From contig JAHDYG010000001.1 of the NCBI GenBank assembly GCA_023383815.1, positions 248,001 through 312,000 of the forward strand: 64,000 bases of DNA. The letters are read 5' to 3'. This document shows, piece by piece, positions 1-9,067 of the stretch. Origin of the DNA: Rhodocyclaceae bacterium (GTDB lineage Bacteria; Pseudomonadota; Gammaproteobacteria; Burkholderiales; Rhodocyclaceae). Every line of letters begins with the position of its first letter. The stretch's first letter is position 1. Made by a program: the position numbers and the translations under genes. The notes under the pieces are model-generated. The model had not been told where the DNA came from, did no database searches, and saw only the letters and a list, made by a program, of their open reading frames with translations.

Positions 1-1
1 G

Positions 2-400
2 CGCGAGGCGGGCGACGAGATGGCCGAGATCAGGCGCATGTTCTCGCCCGAATTCCGCAACCGGCTCGACGCCTCGATCTCGTTCAAGGCGCTCGACAAT
101 GAGGTCATCATGAAGGTGGTCGAGAAGTTCCTCACCCAGCTCGAAGCCCAGTTGCACGAGAAAAAGGTCGAGGCGCACTTCACCGACGAACTCAAGGCCT
201 GGCTCGCCGCCACCGGATTCGATCCACTGATGGGCGCCCGTCCGATGGCGCGCCTGATTCAGGACACGATCCGTTCGGCGCTCGCCGACGAGTTGCTGTT
301 CGGACGCCTGTCGAACGGCGGCAAGGTCACGATCGACCTCGACGAGAACGATCAGGTGAAGCTCGACTTCGAACATCTCGAACCGGCAACGACCCCCTGA
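2..400 (+). CDS. clpA: ClpA, ATP-dependent Clp protease ATP-binding subunit (3' part only)
   Basis: Only the last ~132 codons are in the window; the gene runs off the left edge, so the ORF-track ATG at 20 is internal. The visible part is the end of the second AAA+ module: MFSPEFRNRLD is the arginine-bearing ClpA motif, followed by the small D2 subdomain with GFDPLMGARPMARLIQ. ClpA is the hexameric cytoplasmic unfoldase that feeds proteins to ClpP. ClpB is less likely because its equivalent motif reads differently and its C-terminus is shorter. A rho-independent terminator follows directly. The adaptor gene clpS would be expected just upstream, outside the window. Confidence 0.93.
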   Translation, partial: REAGDEMAEIRRMFSPEFRNRLDASISFKALDNEVIMKVVEKFLTQLEAQLHEKKVEAHFTDELKAWLAATGFDPLMGARPMARLIQDTIRSALADELLFGRLSNGGKVTIDLDENDQVKLDFEHLEPATTP

Positions 401-424
401 CGCCTCACTGAATCGAAGCATGTG

Positions 425-445
425 GCGGCCTGCGGGCCGCTTTTC
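425..445 (+). terminator. Rho-independent terminator of clpA
   Basis: A perfect 6-bp stem GCGGCC/GGCCGC with a TGCG loop is followed directly by TTTTC. It lies 24 bases after the clpA stop codon and ahead of rraA. Confidence 0.75.
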
Positions 446-515
446 ATTTGAACCCCTGCACGGCATCATCGGCTGACGCAGGACGCATCATCAATCGAAC
501 AGACCGAGGACATAC

Positions 516-995
516 ATGGACCTACATACTGCTGATCTTTGCGATGCACACGACGAACGGGTCGCCGTCGTCACGCCGATGTTCAGGAGCTACGGAGGAC
601 TCACCTCATTCGGCGGTCCGATCGCCACCCTCAAGGTGCACGAAGACAACTCACTTGTGCGCAGCGCACTCGAGACTCCCGGCCAAGGGCGTGTTCTGGT
701 TGTCGATGGCGGGGGCTCCATGCGCTGCGCGCTCGTCGGCGACCAGCTCGCCGTCCTTGCGGTCAACAATGGCTGGGCAGGGATCGTCGTTTACGGCTGC
801 ATTCGCGATTCACAGGCCATCGGACAATTGCGCATCGGCGTCATGGCCCTCGGCACCCATCCACGCAAGAGCATCAAGAAAGGCGTCGGGGATGCGGATC
901 TTCCGGTCCACTTCGGCGGAGTGAGCTTCGTTCCCGGTCACTATCTGGTTGCCGATGGAGACGGGATCATCATATCGGAGCAGCCACTGGCCTGA
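516..995 (+). CDS. rraA: RraA family protein / 4-hydroxy-4-methyl-2-oxoglutarate aldolase
   Basis: A 159-residue protein of the usual RraA length. It carries the family core [18 protein letters not shown] followed by GCIRD, where the Arg-Asp pair forms the metal/substrate site of the aldolase members, and ends with [10 protein letters not shown]. In E. coli RraA binds RNase E and inhibits it; many proteobacterial homologues instead have class II HMG/oxaloacetate aldolase activity. Sequence alone does not decide between these roles, though the intact GCIRD site permits catalysis. It is monocistronic between a terminator and the aceA control region. GAGGAC a few bases upstream supports this start. 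Two other ORFs over the same bases are shadows. Confidence 0.88.
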   Translation: MDLHTADLCDAHDERVAVVTPMFRSYGGLTSFGGPIATLKVHEDNSLVRSALETPGQGRVLVVDGGGSMRCALVGDQLAVLAVNNGWAGIVVYGCIRDSQAIGQLRIGVMALGTHPRKSIKKGVGDADLPVHFGGVSFVPGHYLVADGDGIIISEQPLA

Positions 996-1180
996 GCGGC
1001 GCGCATCCTGGGCACGCCGCAAGGGACGCGGTGCAGCCCAGACCGCCCGTCTGAAGCTCCTGCGCGGGACGGGTCAGGCTGATCATGCGCCGCAGCAAGC
1101 TGCAATTTCATGAGGTCAAACAAGATCCCACAATACGGAACGCATTCGTTACATCATTGTTTTATCAGCAACATTTATTT

Positions 1181-1199
1181 TCTTATATCTTATATAAGA
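1181..1199. promoter_or_regulatory. Candidate operator upstream of aceA
   Basis: TCTTATATAAGA (1188-1199) is a perfect 12-bp palindrome. Its left half is also present as a direct repeat TCTTATAT at 1181-1188. The palindrome ends 5 bases before the -35 hexamer of the predicted aceA promoter, so a bound protein could contact RNA polymerase. The cognate regulator is not in the window; a GntR- or MarR-size dimer would fit the half-site spacing, but that is a guess. Confidence 0.5.
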
Positions 1200-1203
1200 C
1201 TTG

Positions 1204-1232
1204 TTGCTGCAGAGCGAAAACCCCACTATACT
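1204..1232 (+). promoter_or_regulatory. Predicted sigma70 promoter of aceA
   Basis: TTGCTG (-35, 1204-1209), a 17-bp spacer and TATACT (-10, 1227-1232). Both hexamers match four or more consensus positions with ideal spacing. The start point would be near 1239, giving a leader of about 125 bases. Confidence 0.6.
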
Positions 1233-1363
1233 TTCGTCACAGTCAGCGCTCGGCAACACGGCGCCTGGCGCATGGGCGGCGCTGCGCTCCAAACGGCATG
1301 ACCCTGATTCGATCGGGTGCCGTCCATGAGACCCTACCACCGACAGTCAGTAAGGAAAATGCA

Positions 1364-2665
1364 ATGAGCATGACGCGCGAACAGCAGATCGCTGCCATCG
1401 AGAAGGATTGGGCCGAAAACCCCCGCTGGAAGGGGATCCGTCGCACATATTCGGCCGCCGACGTGGTGCGGCTGCGCGGCAGCATCCAACCCGAGAGCAC
1501 CCTTGCACGTGCCGGCGCCGAGAAACTGTGGAACCTCGTCAACAATGAACCCTACGTCAACTGCCTCGGCGCGCTGACCGGTGGTCAGGCGATGCAACAG
1601 GTCAAGGCAGGCATCAAGGCGATCTACCTGTCCGGCTGGCAGGTTGCCGCCGACAACAACTCCTATGCCGCGATGTATCCGGACCAGTCCCTGTATCCGG
1701 TGAACTCGGTCCCGACCGTCGTCGAACGCATCAACAACGCGTTCCAGCGCGCCGACCAGATCCAGTGGTCGAAGAACATCAACCCGGGCGACAAGGGCTA
1801 CGTGGACTACTTTGCTCCCATCGTTGCGGACGCCGAAGCCGGTTTCGGCGGCGTGCTGAACGCCTTCGAACTGATGAAGGCAATGATTCGCGCAGGTGCA
1901 GCAGGGGTGCACTGGGAAGATCAACTCGCTTCGGTCAAGAAGTGCGGCCACATGGGTGGCAAGGTTCTCGTGCCGACGGCTGAGGCCGTCCAGAAGCTGA
2001 TCGCGGCACGCCTCGCGGCCGACGTGATGGGCGTCCCGACGCTCGTCATCGCGCGTACCGACGCGGAAGCCGCCGATCTGCTGACCAGCGACTACGATGA
2101 GAACGACAAGCCCTTCCTCACCGGCGAGCGCACCGCCGAAGGCTTCTACAAGACCAAAAAGGGCTTGGAGCAAGCGATTTCGCGCGCAGTGGCCTATGCC
2201 GAGTACGCTGATCTGGTGTGGTGTGAAACGGGCACCCCGGACCTGCAGTTCGCGCGCCGGTTTGCCGAGGCGGTCCATGCGAAGCACCCGGGCAAGATGC
2301 TTGCCTACAACTGCTCGCCGTCCTTCAACTGGAAGAAGAACCTGGACGACGCAACAATCGCCAAGTTCCAGCGCGAACTCGGTGCAATGGGCTACAAGTA
2401 CCAGTTCATCACCCTCGCTGGCATCCACTCCATGTGGTACAACATGTTCGATCTGGCGCAGGACTACGCCAAGCGCGGCATGTCGGCCTACGTCGAGAAG
2501 GTCCAGGAACCGGAGTTCGCCGCACGCGACCGCGGCTACACCTTCGTGTCCCACCAGCAGGAAGTCGGGACCGGATACTTTGACGACGTCACGACGGTGA
2601 TCCAGGGCGGCGCATCGAGCGTGACCGCACTGACCGGCTCGACCGAAGAAGAGCAGTTCCACTGA
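1364..2665 (+). CDS. aceA: Isocitrate lyase
   Basis: Cleaves isocitrate to succinate and glyoxylate, the first glyoxylate-shunt step, in the cytoplasm. The signature KKCGHMGGK places the catalytic Cys near residue 194, and the rest aligns with short proteobacterial AceA over its whole length (433 aa; E. coli 434). The ORF-track start at 1085 adds 93 unlikely residues across the promoter; ATG 1364 is chosen because TAAGGAAA precedes it at normal distance and it yields the family N-terminus. No malate synthase lies next to it, so the shunt genes are unlinked here. The palindrome and promoter upstream suggest regulation by carbon source (inference). Confidence 0.96.
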   Translation: MSMTREQQIAAIEKDWAENPRWKGIRRTYSAADVVRLRGSIQPESTLARAGAEKLWNLVNNEPYVNCLGALTGGQAMQQVKAGIKAIYLSGWQVAADNNSYAAMYPDQSLYPVNSVPTVVERINNAFQRADQIQWSKNINPGDKGYVDYFAPIVADAEAGFGGVLNAFELMKAMIRAGAAGVHWEDQLASVKKCGHMGGKVLVPTAEAVQKLIAARLAADVMGVPTLVIARTDAEAADLLTSDYDENDKPFLTGERTAEGFYKTKKGLEQAISRAVAYAEYADLVWCETGTPDLQFARRFAEAVHAKHPGKMLAYNCSPSFNWKKNLDDATIAKFQRELGAMGYKYQFITLAGIHSMWYNMFDLAQDYAKRGMSAYVEKVQEPEFAARDRGYTFVSHQQEVGTGYFDDVTTVIQGGASSVTALTGSTEEEQFH

Positions 2666-2721
2666 TCGTTCGAGGACGGAGCCGAGGTCCGGCACCGTCC
2701 TCGAACCTGGTGGTACAAAGG

Positions 2722-2755
2722 AACGGGGGGCAATCCGCAAGGATCGCCCCCCGTT
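2722..2755 (+). terminator. Rho-independent terminator of aceA
   Basis: AACGGGGGGCAATCC and GGATCGCCCCCCGTT form a long GC-rich stem with one mismatch and a GCAA loop, ending in TTTT. It lies about 57 bases after the aceA stop codon. Confidence 0.85.
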
Positions 2756-2822
2756 TTCGCCGGTACTCCCGGCTGCAGGGCCTCGGGCGCTGTGTCCTCC
2801 GACCCGATGGCTCTGTCCGGGC

Positions 2823-3341
2823 TCAGTCGTTCTGCCCGCGTCCGTGCCGCATCATCCCGTGTCTGCCACCGCCATGGCCACGTTCCATTTGCATGAACTC
2901 GGCATCGAAGACGGTCTTCTGAGCATCCGACAGGGTGGCGTAGAACGTCTCGACCGTCTTGCGCGCTGCGGCCAGTTCGGCCTGCTTCGTGCCGGCCCTC
3001 TCCTCCATGCGCTGCATGCGCTCGAGAGCTGTCTGCGGACGGTCCTGTCTTCCTTCCTTCATCTGCGCAGCCATCGTCGAAGCGCGCGCCTGAACATCGT
3101 TCCGGAACGTCTCCCACGCGGGCTTCTGTTCGGGTGTCAAGGCCAACGCAAGCTCCAGACGCGCCAGGGCAAGCTTGCTACGATCGGCCATCCGTTCCTG
3201 CATCTGATCGGCCGACATCCGCCCCCAACCCGCCTTGCTCCCGTAGCCTGCTTCGCAGTCACCGCCCCGGGCGAGCACCGCGCCACCGCCGAGCACCAGT
3301 GCGGCGGCCAGCGCAGTCACGATCATGGTCCTGGATTTCAT
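2823..3341 (-). CDS. Spy/CpxP-family periplasmic LTxxQ protein
   Basis: A 172-residue secreted protein. Residues 1-25 form a signal peptide (hydrophobic run ending VLARG). The mature part is helical and charged, with the family motif LTPEQ at about 69-73 and a weaker repeat, LSDAQ, near 137. The family includes CpxP and the periplasmic chaperone Spy, which form cradle-shaped dimers and respond to envelope or metal stress. The C-terminal tail is His/Gly/Met-rich (GHGGGRHGMMRHGRG), which may bind metal (inference). AAGGAGAT precedes the ATG. It lies downstream of aroG on the same strand with a 200-bp gap, so it is probably transcribed separately. Confidence 0.8.
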   Translation of the reverse strand: MKSRTMIVTALAAALVLGGGAVLARGGDCEAGYGSKAGWGRMSADQMQERMADRSKLALARLELALALTPEQKPAWETFRNDVQARASTMAAQMKEGRQDRPQTALERMQRMEERAGTKQAELAAARKTVETFYATLSDAQKTVFDAEFMQMERGHGGGRHGMMRHGRGQND

Positions 3342-3541
3342 GCTGGATCTCCTTTCAGGGAATGCCTCCTTTCCGGAGGCGACACCTGTATTGGAGCACT
3401 CGCATGTAGGTCACAGATTTCAGCCCAAGGCCTCTTTTGAATACCCGTGTTTCACGGGCGGGCGCGGATACAGTGCGGTACAAACCGGCGAAGCAATGGC
3501 ACTGCGCCAGCGATGCGGGCTGACGCCCGCTCGGGCCAGTG

Positions 3542-4627
3542 CTACTCCATGCGCGCACCGCGACAGATCCGGCGGTTGCGCACGCCTTCGGCGAGCGCGT
3601 CGAGCACGGTCAGCGTGTCGTCCCAACCGATGCAGGCATCGGTGATGCTCTTGCCGTACTCGAGTTCCTTGCCTGGTGCGAGATCCTGGCGCCCTTCCTT
3701 GAGGTTGGACTCCACCATCACCCCGATGATGCGCTCCTCACCCGCCGCCATCTGGGCCGCAACGTCCTGCGCCACCTCGATCTGGAGTGCGTGCTGCTTG
3801 CGGCTGTTGGCATGCGAACAATCGATCATGACCTTTCCGGGCACCCCATGAGCAACCAGTTCACGGCAGGCCGCATCGACGCTTTCGGCATCGAAATTGG
3901 TCGTCTTGCCGCCACGCAGGATCACGTGACAATCCTCGTTGCCGAGCGTCGACACGATCGCCGAATGCCCGGCCTTGGTAACCGACAGGAAATGGTGGGG
4001 CGATTGGGCCGCCTTGATCGCATCGACCGCGATCCGCACGTTTCCGTCCGTGCCGTTCTTGAATCCGACCGGACACGACAGGCCCGAGGCCAACTCGCGA
4101 TGAACCTGGCTTTCGGTGGTGCGTGCGCCAATCGCGCCCCACGAAATGAGATCGGCAATGTACTGGGGCGTGATCATGTCGAGAAACTCGGTACCCGCCG
4201 GCAGGCCGAGTTCGTTGATCTCCCACAGCAACTTGCGCGCGAGCCGCACCCCTTCGTTGATGCGGAAGCTGTTGTCGAGATACGGATCATTGATCAAGCC
4301 CTTCCAGCCCACGGTCGTTCGGGGTTTTTCGAAATACACCCGCATCACGATCAGCACGTCGTCCTTGAGACGGTCGGCTTCGGTCTTCAGTCGGCGCGCA
4401 TACTCCATGGCAGCCTCGGGATCGTGGATCGAACACGGCCCGACGATCGCGAGCAGACGGTCGTCGGCACCAAACAGGATGCGGTGGATCGCCTGCCGGG
4501 TCGCATACGACACCTCGGCCGCCCGCGGCGTAGCCGGAAACTCGCGCAGCACGTGTGCCGGGGGAATCAGTTCCTTGATTTCCTGGATGCGGACGTCGTC
4601 GATGTGGATTCTTACCGAGGCGGACAT
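3542..4627 (-). CDS. aroG: 3-deoxy-7-phosphoheptulonate (DAHP) synthase, type I
   Basis: Condenses PEP and erythrose-4-phosphate, the first step of the shikimate pathway. Closely matches E. coli AroG over the full length (361 aa here): PCSIHDP metal/substrate motif, VGWKGLINDP, GARTTESQVHRELASGLSCP, IDCSHANS and GVMVESNL. Which aromatic amino acid inhibits it cannot be read safely. The ORF track uses a GTG at 4639; ATG 4627 is preferred because it is closer to family length, but neither start has a clear ribosome binding site. The gene is divergent from the FAD dehydrogenase cluster across a 228-bp gap. Two small hairpins (3444-3458, 3515-3530) follow it but lack T-runs. Confidence 0.95.
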   Translation of the reverse strand: MSASVRIHIDDVRIQEIKELIPPAHVLREFPATPRAAEVSYATRQAIHRILFGADDRLLAIVGPCSIHDPEAAMEYARRLKTEADRLKDDVLIVMRVYFEKPRTTVGWKGLINDPYLDNSFRINEGVRLARKLLWEINELGLPAGTEFLDMITPQYIADLISWGAIGARTTESQVHRELASGLSCPVGFKNGTDGNVRIAVDAIKAAQSPHHFLSVTKAGHSAIVSTLGNEDCHVILRGGKTTNFDAESVDAACRELVAHGVPGKVMIDCSHANSRKQHALQIEVAQDVAAQMAAGEERIIGVMVESNLKEGRQDLAPGKELEYGKSITDACIGWDDTLTVLDALAEGVRNRRICRGARME

Positions 4628-4855
4628 GGTGCGGCTCACAAAAAGGGGATCAATAAACGTACCGGAACCGGGCAGTTTACCGGAATCGGACTAAGGAATC
4701 CCGCAAGCATCCTCCTGATCTTCACTCCCCCCCTTCCGGCAGCGCATAGACGCCTCGGTCGATTCGCTGCCTCTGTCGTCTGCCCGACAGACGCCGCTCC
4801 AGGAACCGGACTATCCTGCCCCTCAGTCTTGTGCTGCAACCTCGGGAGCCTCCTC

Positions 4856-6457
4856 TTGAACGACACCGACATCCTGATCGTCGGCGGCGGAATTGCCGGC
4901 ATCTGTGCCGCGATCGAAGCGCTCGAGGGCGGGCGCCGCGTCACCCTGCTCGACCGCGACAGCCCCGGGCACTTCGGCGGTCTTGCCCGGGAGAGTTTCG
5001 GTGGCATGTTCCTCGTCGACACGCCCGAACAGCGCCGCCACGGCTTCCTAGACAGCCCGGAACGGGCGCTCGCCGACTGGCACTCCTTCGCCGAGTTTGC
5101 ACCCGAGGACCACTGGCCAAGGGCCTGGGCTGAAGCCTACGTGCACCGCTGCCGCGAAGACGTTGGCGGCTGGCTGCGCGCCGGCGGCGTGCGCTACTTT
5201 CCGGTCCCGAACTGGGTCGAGCGGGGGCTGGACGTGCCGGGCAACAGCGTGCCGCGCTTTCACATGGTATGGGGTACGGGTCATGCGCTGGCACTGAACC
5301 TGATCGGACGACTGCACAAGCACCCCCGGAACCGGAATCTCACCCTGCGTTTTCACCACCGCGTCGACAACCTCCTCACGCGTGAAGGACGCATCATCGG
5401 AGTCACAGGTGAAAACGAAGAGGACCGCAGCTCGTTCGAACTGCAGGCTGCGGCGGTGATCGTCGCAACCGGCGGCATCAACGGGTGCATCGAACGGGTC
5501 CGCCAGCACTGGCACAGCGACTGGGGGCAGCCGCCGGAAACGATCCTCAACGGCTCGCACCGCTACGCCGACGGCCGACTGCACGACGCCGTCTCCCGGT
5601 TGGGCGGTGCGGTGACCCATCTCGACCGCATGTGGAACTATGCCGCCGGCGTGCACCACCCGCGCCCGCGAAAGCCCAGCCACGGTCTCTCGCTCGTGCC
5701 GCCGCGTTCGGCACTGTGGCTCAATGCACGTGGCGAACGCATAGGACCTCGCCCACTGGTTACCGGCTTCGATACCCGCGATCTCGTCACGCAGATCGGC
5801 CAGCAGGATGGAGGCCATTCCTGGCAGTTGATGAACCGGCGCATCGCCCTGAAGGAACTTGCGGTTTCCGGCGCGGAGTTCAATCCCTCGATCCGGGAAC
5901 GGCGCCCGCTCGCTTTCCTGCGTGATCTGCTGTTCGGCAATCGCTGGCTTTACAGCCAGATGATCGACGTGTGCGAGGACTTTGTGGTCGCGGAAACCCT
6001 GCCAGAACTCGTCGAACGCATGAACACCCTGAATGGAGAGCGGACCGTCGACCTTTCCGCCGTGCGCGCCGCGGCCGAAGCCTACGACACCGCGATCGAT
6101 CGCGGCGAACCGTTCGCCGACGAGCAGCTGCGGCGCATCGCGCTGCTGCGCCAATGGAAAGGCGATCGCATCCGCACCTGCAAGTTCCAGAAGATCCTCG
6201 ACCCGAAGGCCGGACCGCTGATCGCCGTACGCGAGTTCATCATCAGCCGCAAGAGCCTCGGCGGCATCCAGACCAACCTCGCCGGCCGTGTGCTCGACCG
6301 ATCCGGGCAACCGATCCCGGGCCTCTACGCCGCCGGCGAGGCAGCCGGCTTCGGCGGCGGTGGCATGCACGGGCTGCGCGCACTCGAGGGCACCTTTCTC
6401 GGCAGTTGCGTGCTGGGCGGGCGCATTGCGGGACAGGAAGCCGCCAAGGACACGTAA
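4856..6457 (+). CDS. FAD-binding dehydrogenase (flavocytochrome c / ketosteroid dehydrogenase-like)
   Basis: A flavoprotein of 533 residues. The N-terminal Rossmann motif ILIVGGGIAGICAAIEALEG begins at residue 5, and the C-terminal FAD motif GLYAAGEAAGFGGGGMHG with ALEGTFLGSC lies near residues 485-520. Between them is a fumarate reductase/ketosteroid dehydrogenase-like capping domain. There is no signal peptide or haem motif, so it is soluble and cytoplasmic. The 972-aa ORF of the track is an open-frame extension antisense to aroG; TTG 4856 is chosen because GGGAG sits 7 bases before it and the Rossmann fold starts immediately after. It is followed after 12 bases by the ThDP enzyme, implying one operon. 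The substrate is unknown; oxidation of an alpha- or beta-position next to a carbonyl is typical of the family. Confidence 0.8.
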   Translation: MNDTDILIVGGGIAGICAAIEALEGGRRVTLLDRDSPGHFGGLARESFGGMFLVDTPEQRRHGFLDSPERALADWHSFAEFAPEDHWPRAWAEAYVHRCREDVGGWLRAGGVRYFPVPNWVERGLDVPGNSVPRFHMVWGTGHALALNLIGRLHKHPRNRNLTLRFHHRVDNLLTREGRIIGVTGENEEDRSSFELQAAAVIVATGGINGCIERVRQHWHSDWGQPPETILNGSHRYADGRLHDAVSRLGGAVTHLDRMWNYAAGVHHPRPRKPSHGLSLVPPRSALWLNARGERIGPRPLVTGFDTRDLVTQIGQQDGGHSWQLMNRRIALKELAVSGAEFNPSIRERRPLAFLRDLLFGNRWLYSQMIDVCEDFVVAETLPELVERMNTLNGERTVDLSAVRAAAEAYDTAIDRGEPFADEQLRRIALLRQWKGDRIRTCKFQKILDPKAGPLIAVREFIISRKSLGGIQTNLAGRVLDRSGQPIPGLYAAGEAAGFGGGGMHGLRALEGTFLGSCVLGGRIAGQEAAKDT

Positions 6458-6469
6458 GGAGACGACCCC

Positions 6470-8203
6470 ATGAAGAAGACCGGCGCCTGGCTGGCCGTGT
6501 ACGCCCTGGAACAACTCGGCATCCGCTACACCTTCGGCATTCCAGGTGTGCACAACACCGAGCTTTACGACGAACTGAACAACTCGGCGCAGATCACGCC
6601 CATCCTCGTCACGCACGAAGGCGGCGGCGCCTTCATGGCCGATGCCGTCAGCCGCAGTTCGGACCATACCGGCACGCTCGTCATCGTCCCCGCAGCCGGC
6701 GCCACACATGCGGCGAGCGGTATCGGTGAAGCCTTTCTCGATGGCATTCCGATGCTCATCCTCTGCGGCGGCATCCGCACCGATCTCGACAAACGCTACC
6801 AGTTGCACGAGATCGACCAGCACGCCTTCCTCAAACCGCTGACGAAGGCCACCTTCAAGATCGAGCGCCACGCGGACATCGTACCCATGCTGTACGAGGC
6901 GCATCGGATCGCCAACGACGGCGAGCCGGGGCCGGTGTTCGTCGAGCTGCCGGTCAACCTGCAACTCTTCCCCGGCGAAGTCGATGCGCTGCCGGCACCG
7001 CCCGCACCCATACCACCACTGCAGCCCGAGCCGGCCGAAGTGCGCCGCGCCGCGACCCTGCTGCTCGCAGCAGAACGGCCCGGCCTCTTCGTCGGCTGGG
7101 GCGCACGCAAGGCGGAGGCGCAAACACGCGCCATCGCCGAGTTCCTGCAAGCACCGGTGGCGACGACGTTGCAGGGGCTGTCATCCTTTTCCGCCTTGCA
7201 CCCGCTGCACGCAGGCTTCGGCTTCGGCCCGGCAGCGGTGCCGGCCGCACGCAACGCGTTCGCTGGCTGCGATGCGATGCTGGCAGTGGGCACCCGCTTC
7301 GGCGAGATCGCCACCGGCAGCTTCGGCGTCACCGTGCCAGACAATCTCGCTCACATCGACATCAATCCGTCCGTGTTTGACGCCAACTACCCGGCTGCCG
7401 TGCACCTCGCCGGAGACGCCAGCACCGTACTCACGGCCCTGCTCACAGAGCTGCACAGGCAAAGCGCGGCACGGCCCGAAGACCCTGCCCTGCTGGCGCA
7501 ACTGCAGCGCGACAGGAACGCCTACCGTGATGAATGGCTGCGCCATGACAGCCGTGGCCGCGTCAATCCGGCGCGCTTCTTCGCCGCGCTGCGCGAGGCA
7601 ACGCCGGACGATGCGATCACCGTGGTCGACGACGGCAACCACACCTACCTCACCGCAGAACTCTTTCCGATCCACCAGCCCGACTCGGCGATCCTGCCGA
7701 CCGACTTCAACGCGATGGGCTACGCCGTGCCCGCCGCCATCGGCGCCCGGCTCGCCAATCCGGACCGCGAGGTCTTCGCGATCGTCGGCGACGGTGCCTT
7801 CATGATGACCTGCATGGAACTCGCCACCGCCGCACGGCTCGGCCTCGGGCTCGTCTGCTATGTGTTCCATGACGGCGAGCTGTCGCAGATCGCCCAGGCG
7901 CAGGAGATCCCGTACAACCGCAAACCTTGCACAGCGCTCGGCGCGCTTGACTGCGAGGGCGTCGCCCGCGCCGTCGGCGCCGCCTTCGTCACCATCGGCA
8001 ACGACAACGAAGCACCCGCGGGGATCGCACAAGCACGCGCCCTGGCTGGCACGGGGCGCCCAGTGATCGTCGATGTCGCCATCGACTACAGCAAGCGTAC
8101 GGCATTCACGCAGGGGGCGGTGAAGACCAACTTCAAGCGCTTTCCACTCGCGCAGCGACTACGCATGGTCACCCGCGCCGTCAAGCGGCGGATCACCGGA
8201 TGA
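6470..8203 (+). CDS. ThDP-dependent enzyme, acetolactate synthase / 2-oxoacid decarboxylase-like
   Basis: A 577-residue protein with the three ThDP-enzyme domains: the PYR domain with the catalytic Glu50 in THEGGGAFMAD, a central domain (about 190-330), and the PP domain with GDG at 440-442. Members cleave or ligate 2-oxoacids (acetolactate synthase, benzoylformate decarboxylase, oxalyl-CoA decarboxylase). It is not a housekeeping IlvB: no small subunit is adjacent and the core differs. Oddly, the NN pair that usually closes the metal-binding motif is replaced by FHDG (467-470), so a Mg ligand would be His or Asp. AAGGAG upstream supports the ATG. Its place between a flavin dehydrogenase and an aldehyde dehydrogenase suggests 2-oxoacid decarboxylation to an aldehyde (inference). 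Confidence 0.8.
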   Translation: MKKTGAWLAVYALEQLGIRYTFGIPGVHNTELYDELNNSAQITPILVTHEGGGAFMADAVSRSSDHTGTLVIVPAAGATHAASGIGEAFLDGIPMLILCGGIRTDLDKRYQLHEIDQHAFLKPLTKATFKIERHADIVPMLYEAHRIANDGEPGPVFVELPVNLQLFPGEVDALPAPPAPIPPLQPEPAEVRRAATLLLAAERPGLFVGWGARKAEAQTRAIAEFLQAPVATTLQGLSSFSALHPLHAGFGFGPAAVPAARNAFAGCDAMLAVGTRFGEIATGSFGVTVPDNLAHIDINPSVFDANYPAAVHLAGDASTVLTALLTELHRQSAARPEDPALLAQLQRDRNAYRDEWLRHDSRGRVNPARFFAALREATPDDAITVVDDGNHTYLTAELFPIHQPDSAILPTDFNAMGYAVPAAIGARLANPDREVFAIVGDGAFMMTCMELATAARLGLGLVCYVFHDGELSQIAQAQEIPYNRKPCTALGALDCEGVARAVGAAFVTIGNDNEAPAGIAQARALAGTGRPVIVDVAIDYSKRTAFTQGAVKTNFKRFPLAQRLRMVTRAVKRRITG

Positions 8204-9012
8204 CCCTCACGAATGTGCTGGAAGCGAACGCACCGCTGCGTGCCCCCGGGTTCCGGAACCCGGACGATGAAGCGATGCACGGCTTCCTTCATAATCTGGC
8301 CACGGCAACCGCGGAGCTGCCCATGGCCGAACCCGCAACACACTGGCACGAGCAGGTCGCATCGGGGCGCTGGTTTTCGCGCATCGCGCCCGAGTTCGGG
8401 GCCTTTCTCCTCGCCGCGGCGCGCGTGCGACGACTGAGCGCCAACGAGCGACTGTTTACCCGCGGCGACGTCGCCGACGGACTGTACTGTGTGGTGGAAG
8501 GCGCGCTGCGCGTCAGCGGCACCGCGGAATCGGGCAAGGAAGCCTTGCTGATCTACCTGGAGCCGCCAAACTGGTTCGGCGAGATCGCCCTCTTCGACGA
8601 CGGTCCTCGCACCCATGACGCCTGGGCGGTCGAGGACTGCACCGTGCTGCACGTCCCCCGGGGCGCACTGCTTCGGACGCTCGGCGAGCATCCCGTCTAC
8701 TGGCGCGATCTGGCCCTGCTGCTGGCCGACAAGCTCCGCCTGACCTTCATTGCGCTGGAAGCCATGGCGCTGATGCCCGGACCGGCGCGGCTGAAGCAAC
8801 GCCTGGCGATGATGACCGACGGGTATGGTGAAGGCCGCCAGGACGCCGATCGCCTGCGGATCCGCATTCCACAGGAGGAACTCGCCCAGATGGTCGCGCT
8901 TTCGCGCCAGACGACGAACCAGATCCTCAAGGATCTCGAAGCGCAGGGCTCGATCCGGCTCCACCGGGGCTGCATCGAGGTGCTCGATCCGGACGCGCTG
9001 CGGCGTATCTGA
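8200..9012 (+). CDS. Crp/Fnr-family transcriptional regulator
   Basis: A 270-residue protein. A cyclic-nucleotide-binding beta-roll fold spans about 70-185 (RGDVADGLYCVVEGALRVSG, NWFGEIALFDDGPRTHDAWA), followed by a dimerisation helix and a winged helix (about 220-265, QEELAQMVALSRQTTNQILK). The four-Cys N-terminal cluster of oxygen-sensing Fnr is absent, so the ligand is unknown. The start overlaps the ThDP gene stop by 4 bases (ATGA), indicating translational coupling. About 45 extra N-terminal residues precede the usual Crp start, so an internal start (MAEPATHW) is possible. It probably controls the surrounding catabolic genes (inference from position). Confidence 0.88.
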   Translation: MTLTNVLEANAPLRAPGFRNPDDEAMHGFLHNLATATAELPMAEPATHWHEQVASGRWFSRIAPEFGAFLLAAARVRRLSANERLFTRGDVADGLYCVVEGALRVSGTAESGKEALLIYLEPPNWFGEIALFDDGPRTHDAWAVEDCTVLHVPRGALLRTLGEHPVYWRDLALLLADKLRLTFIALEAMALMPGPARLKQRLAMMTDGYGEGRQDADRLRIRIPQEELAQMVALSRQTTNQILKDLEAQGSIRLHRGCIEVLDPDALRRI

Positions 9013-9067
9013 GGCCGTTCCCGAACCACATCCCCTTCACCCAAACCCGCCGCATACCCTAGCCTGC

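Larger units (their letters stand above)
996..1363. other. 368-bp intergenic region: aceA control region
   Basis: No convincing gene is present. The first half is GC-rich and shows nothing obvious. From about 1130 the base composition becomes AT-rich and contains a palindrome, an outer 8-bp inverted repeat (CAGCAACA 1166-1173 with TGTTGCTG 1202-1209) and a sigma70-like promoter. A long 5' leader of about 125 bases then precedes aceA. Confidence 0.7.

Noticed and set aside
1334-2740. 468-aa minus-strand ORF over isocitrate lyase
   Set aside because: Exact shadow of aceA and runs through its terminator; no family features.
3444-3530. Hairpins CCCGTG/CACGGG and GCGGGC/GCCCGC after aroG
   Set aside because: Stems are short and neither is followed by a T-run on the aroG strand; not enough for a terminator call.
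3539-4855. 5' part of the 972-aa ORF leading into the FAD dehydrogenase
   Set aside because: It is antisense to aroG, has no recognisable domain, and the Rossmann motif begins right after TTG 4856 with a ribosome binding site; high GC keeps antisense frames open.
5048-7150. 700-aa minus-strand ORF
   Set aside because: Antisense to two well-recognised enzymes (FAD dehydrogenase and ThDP enzyme) and lacks any domain; typical GC-driven shadow frame.
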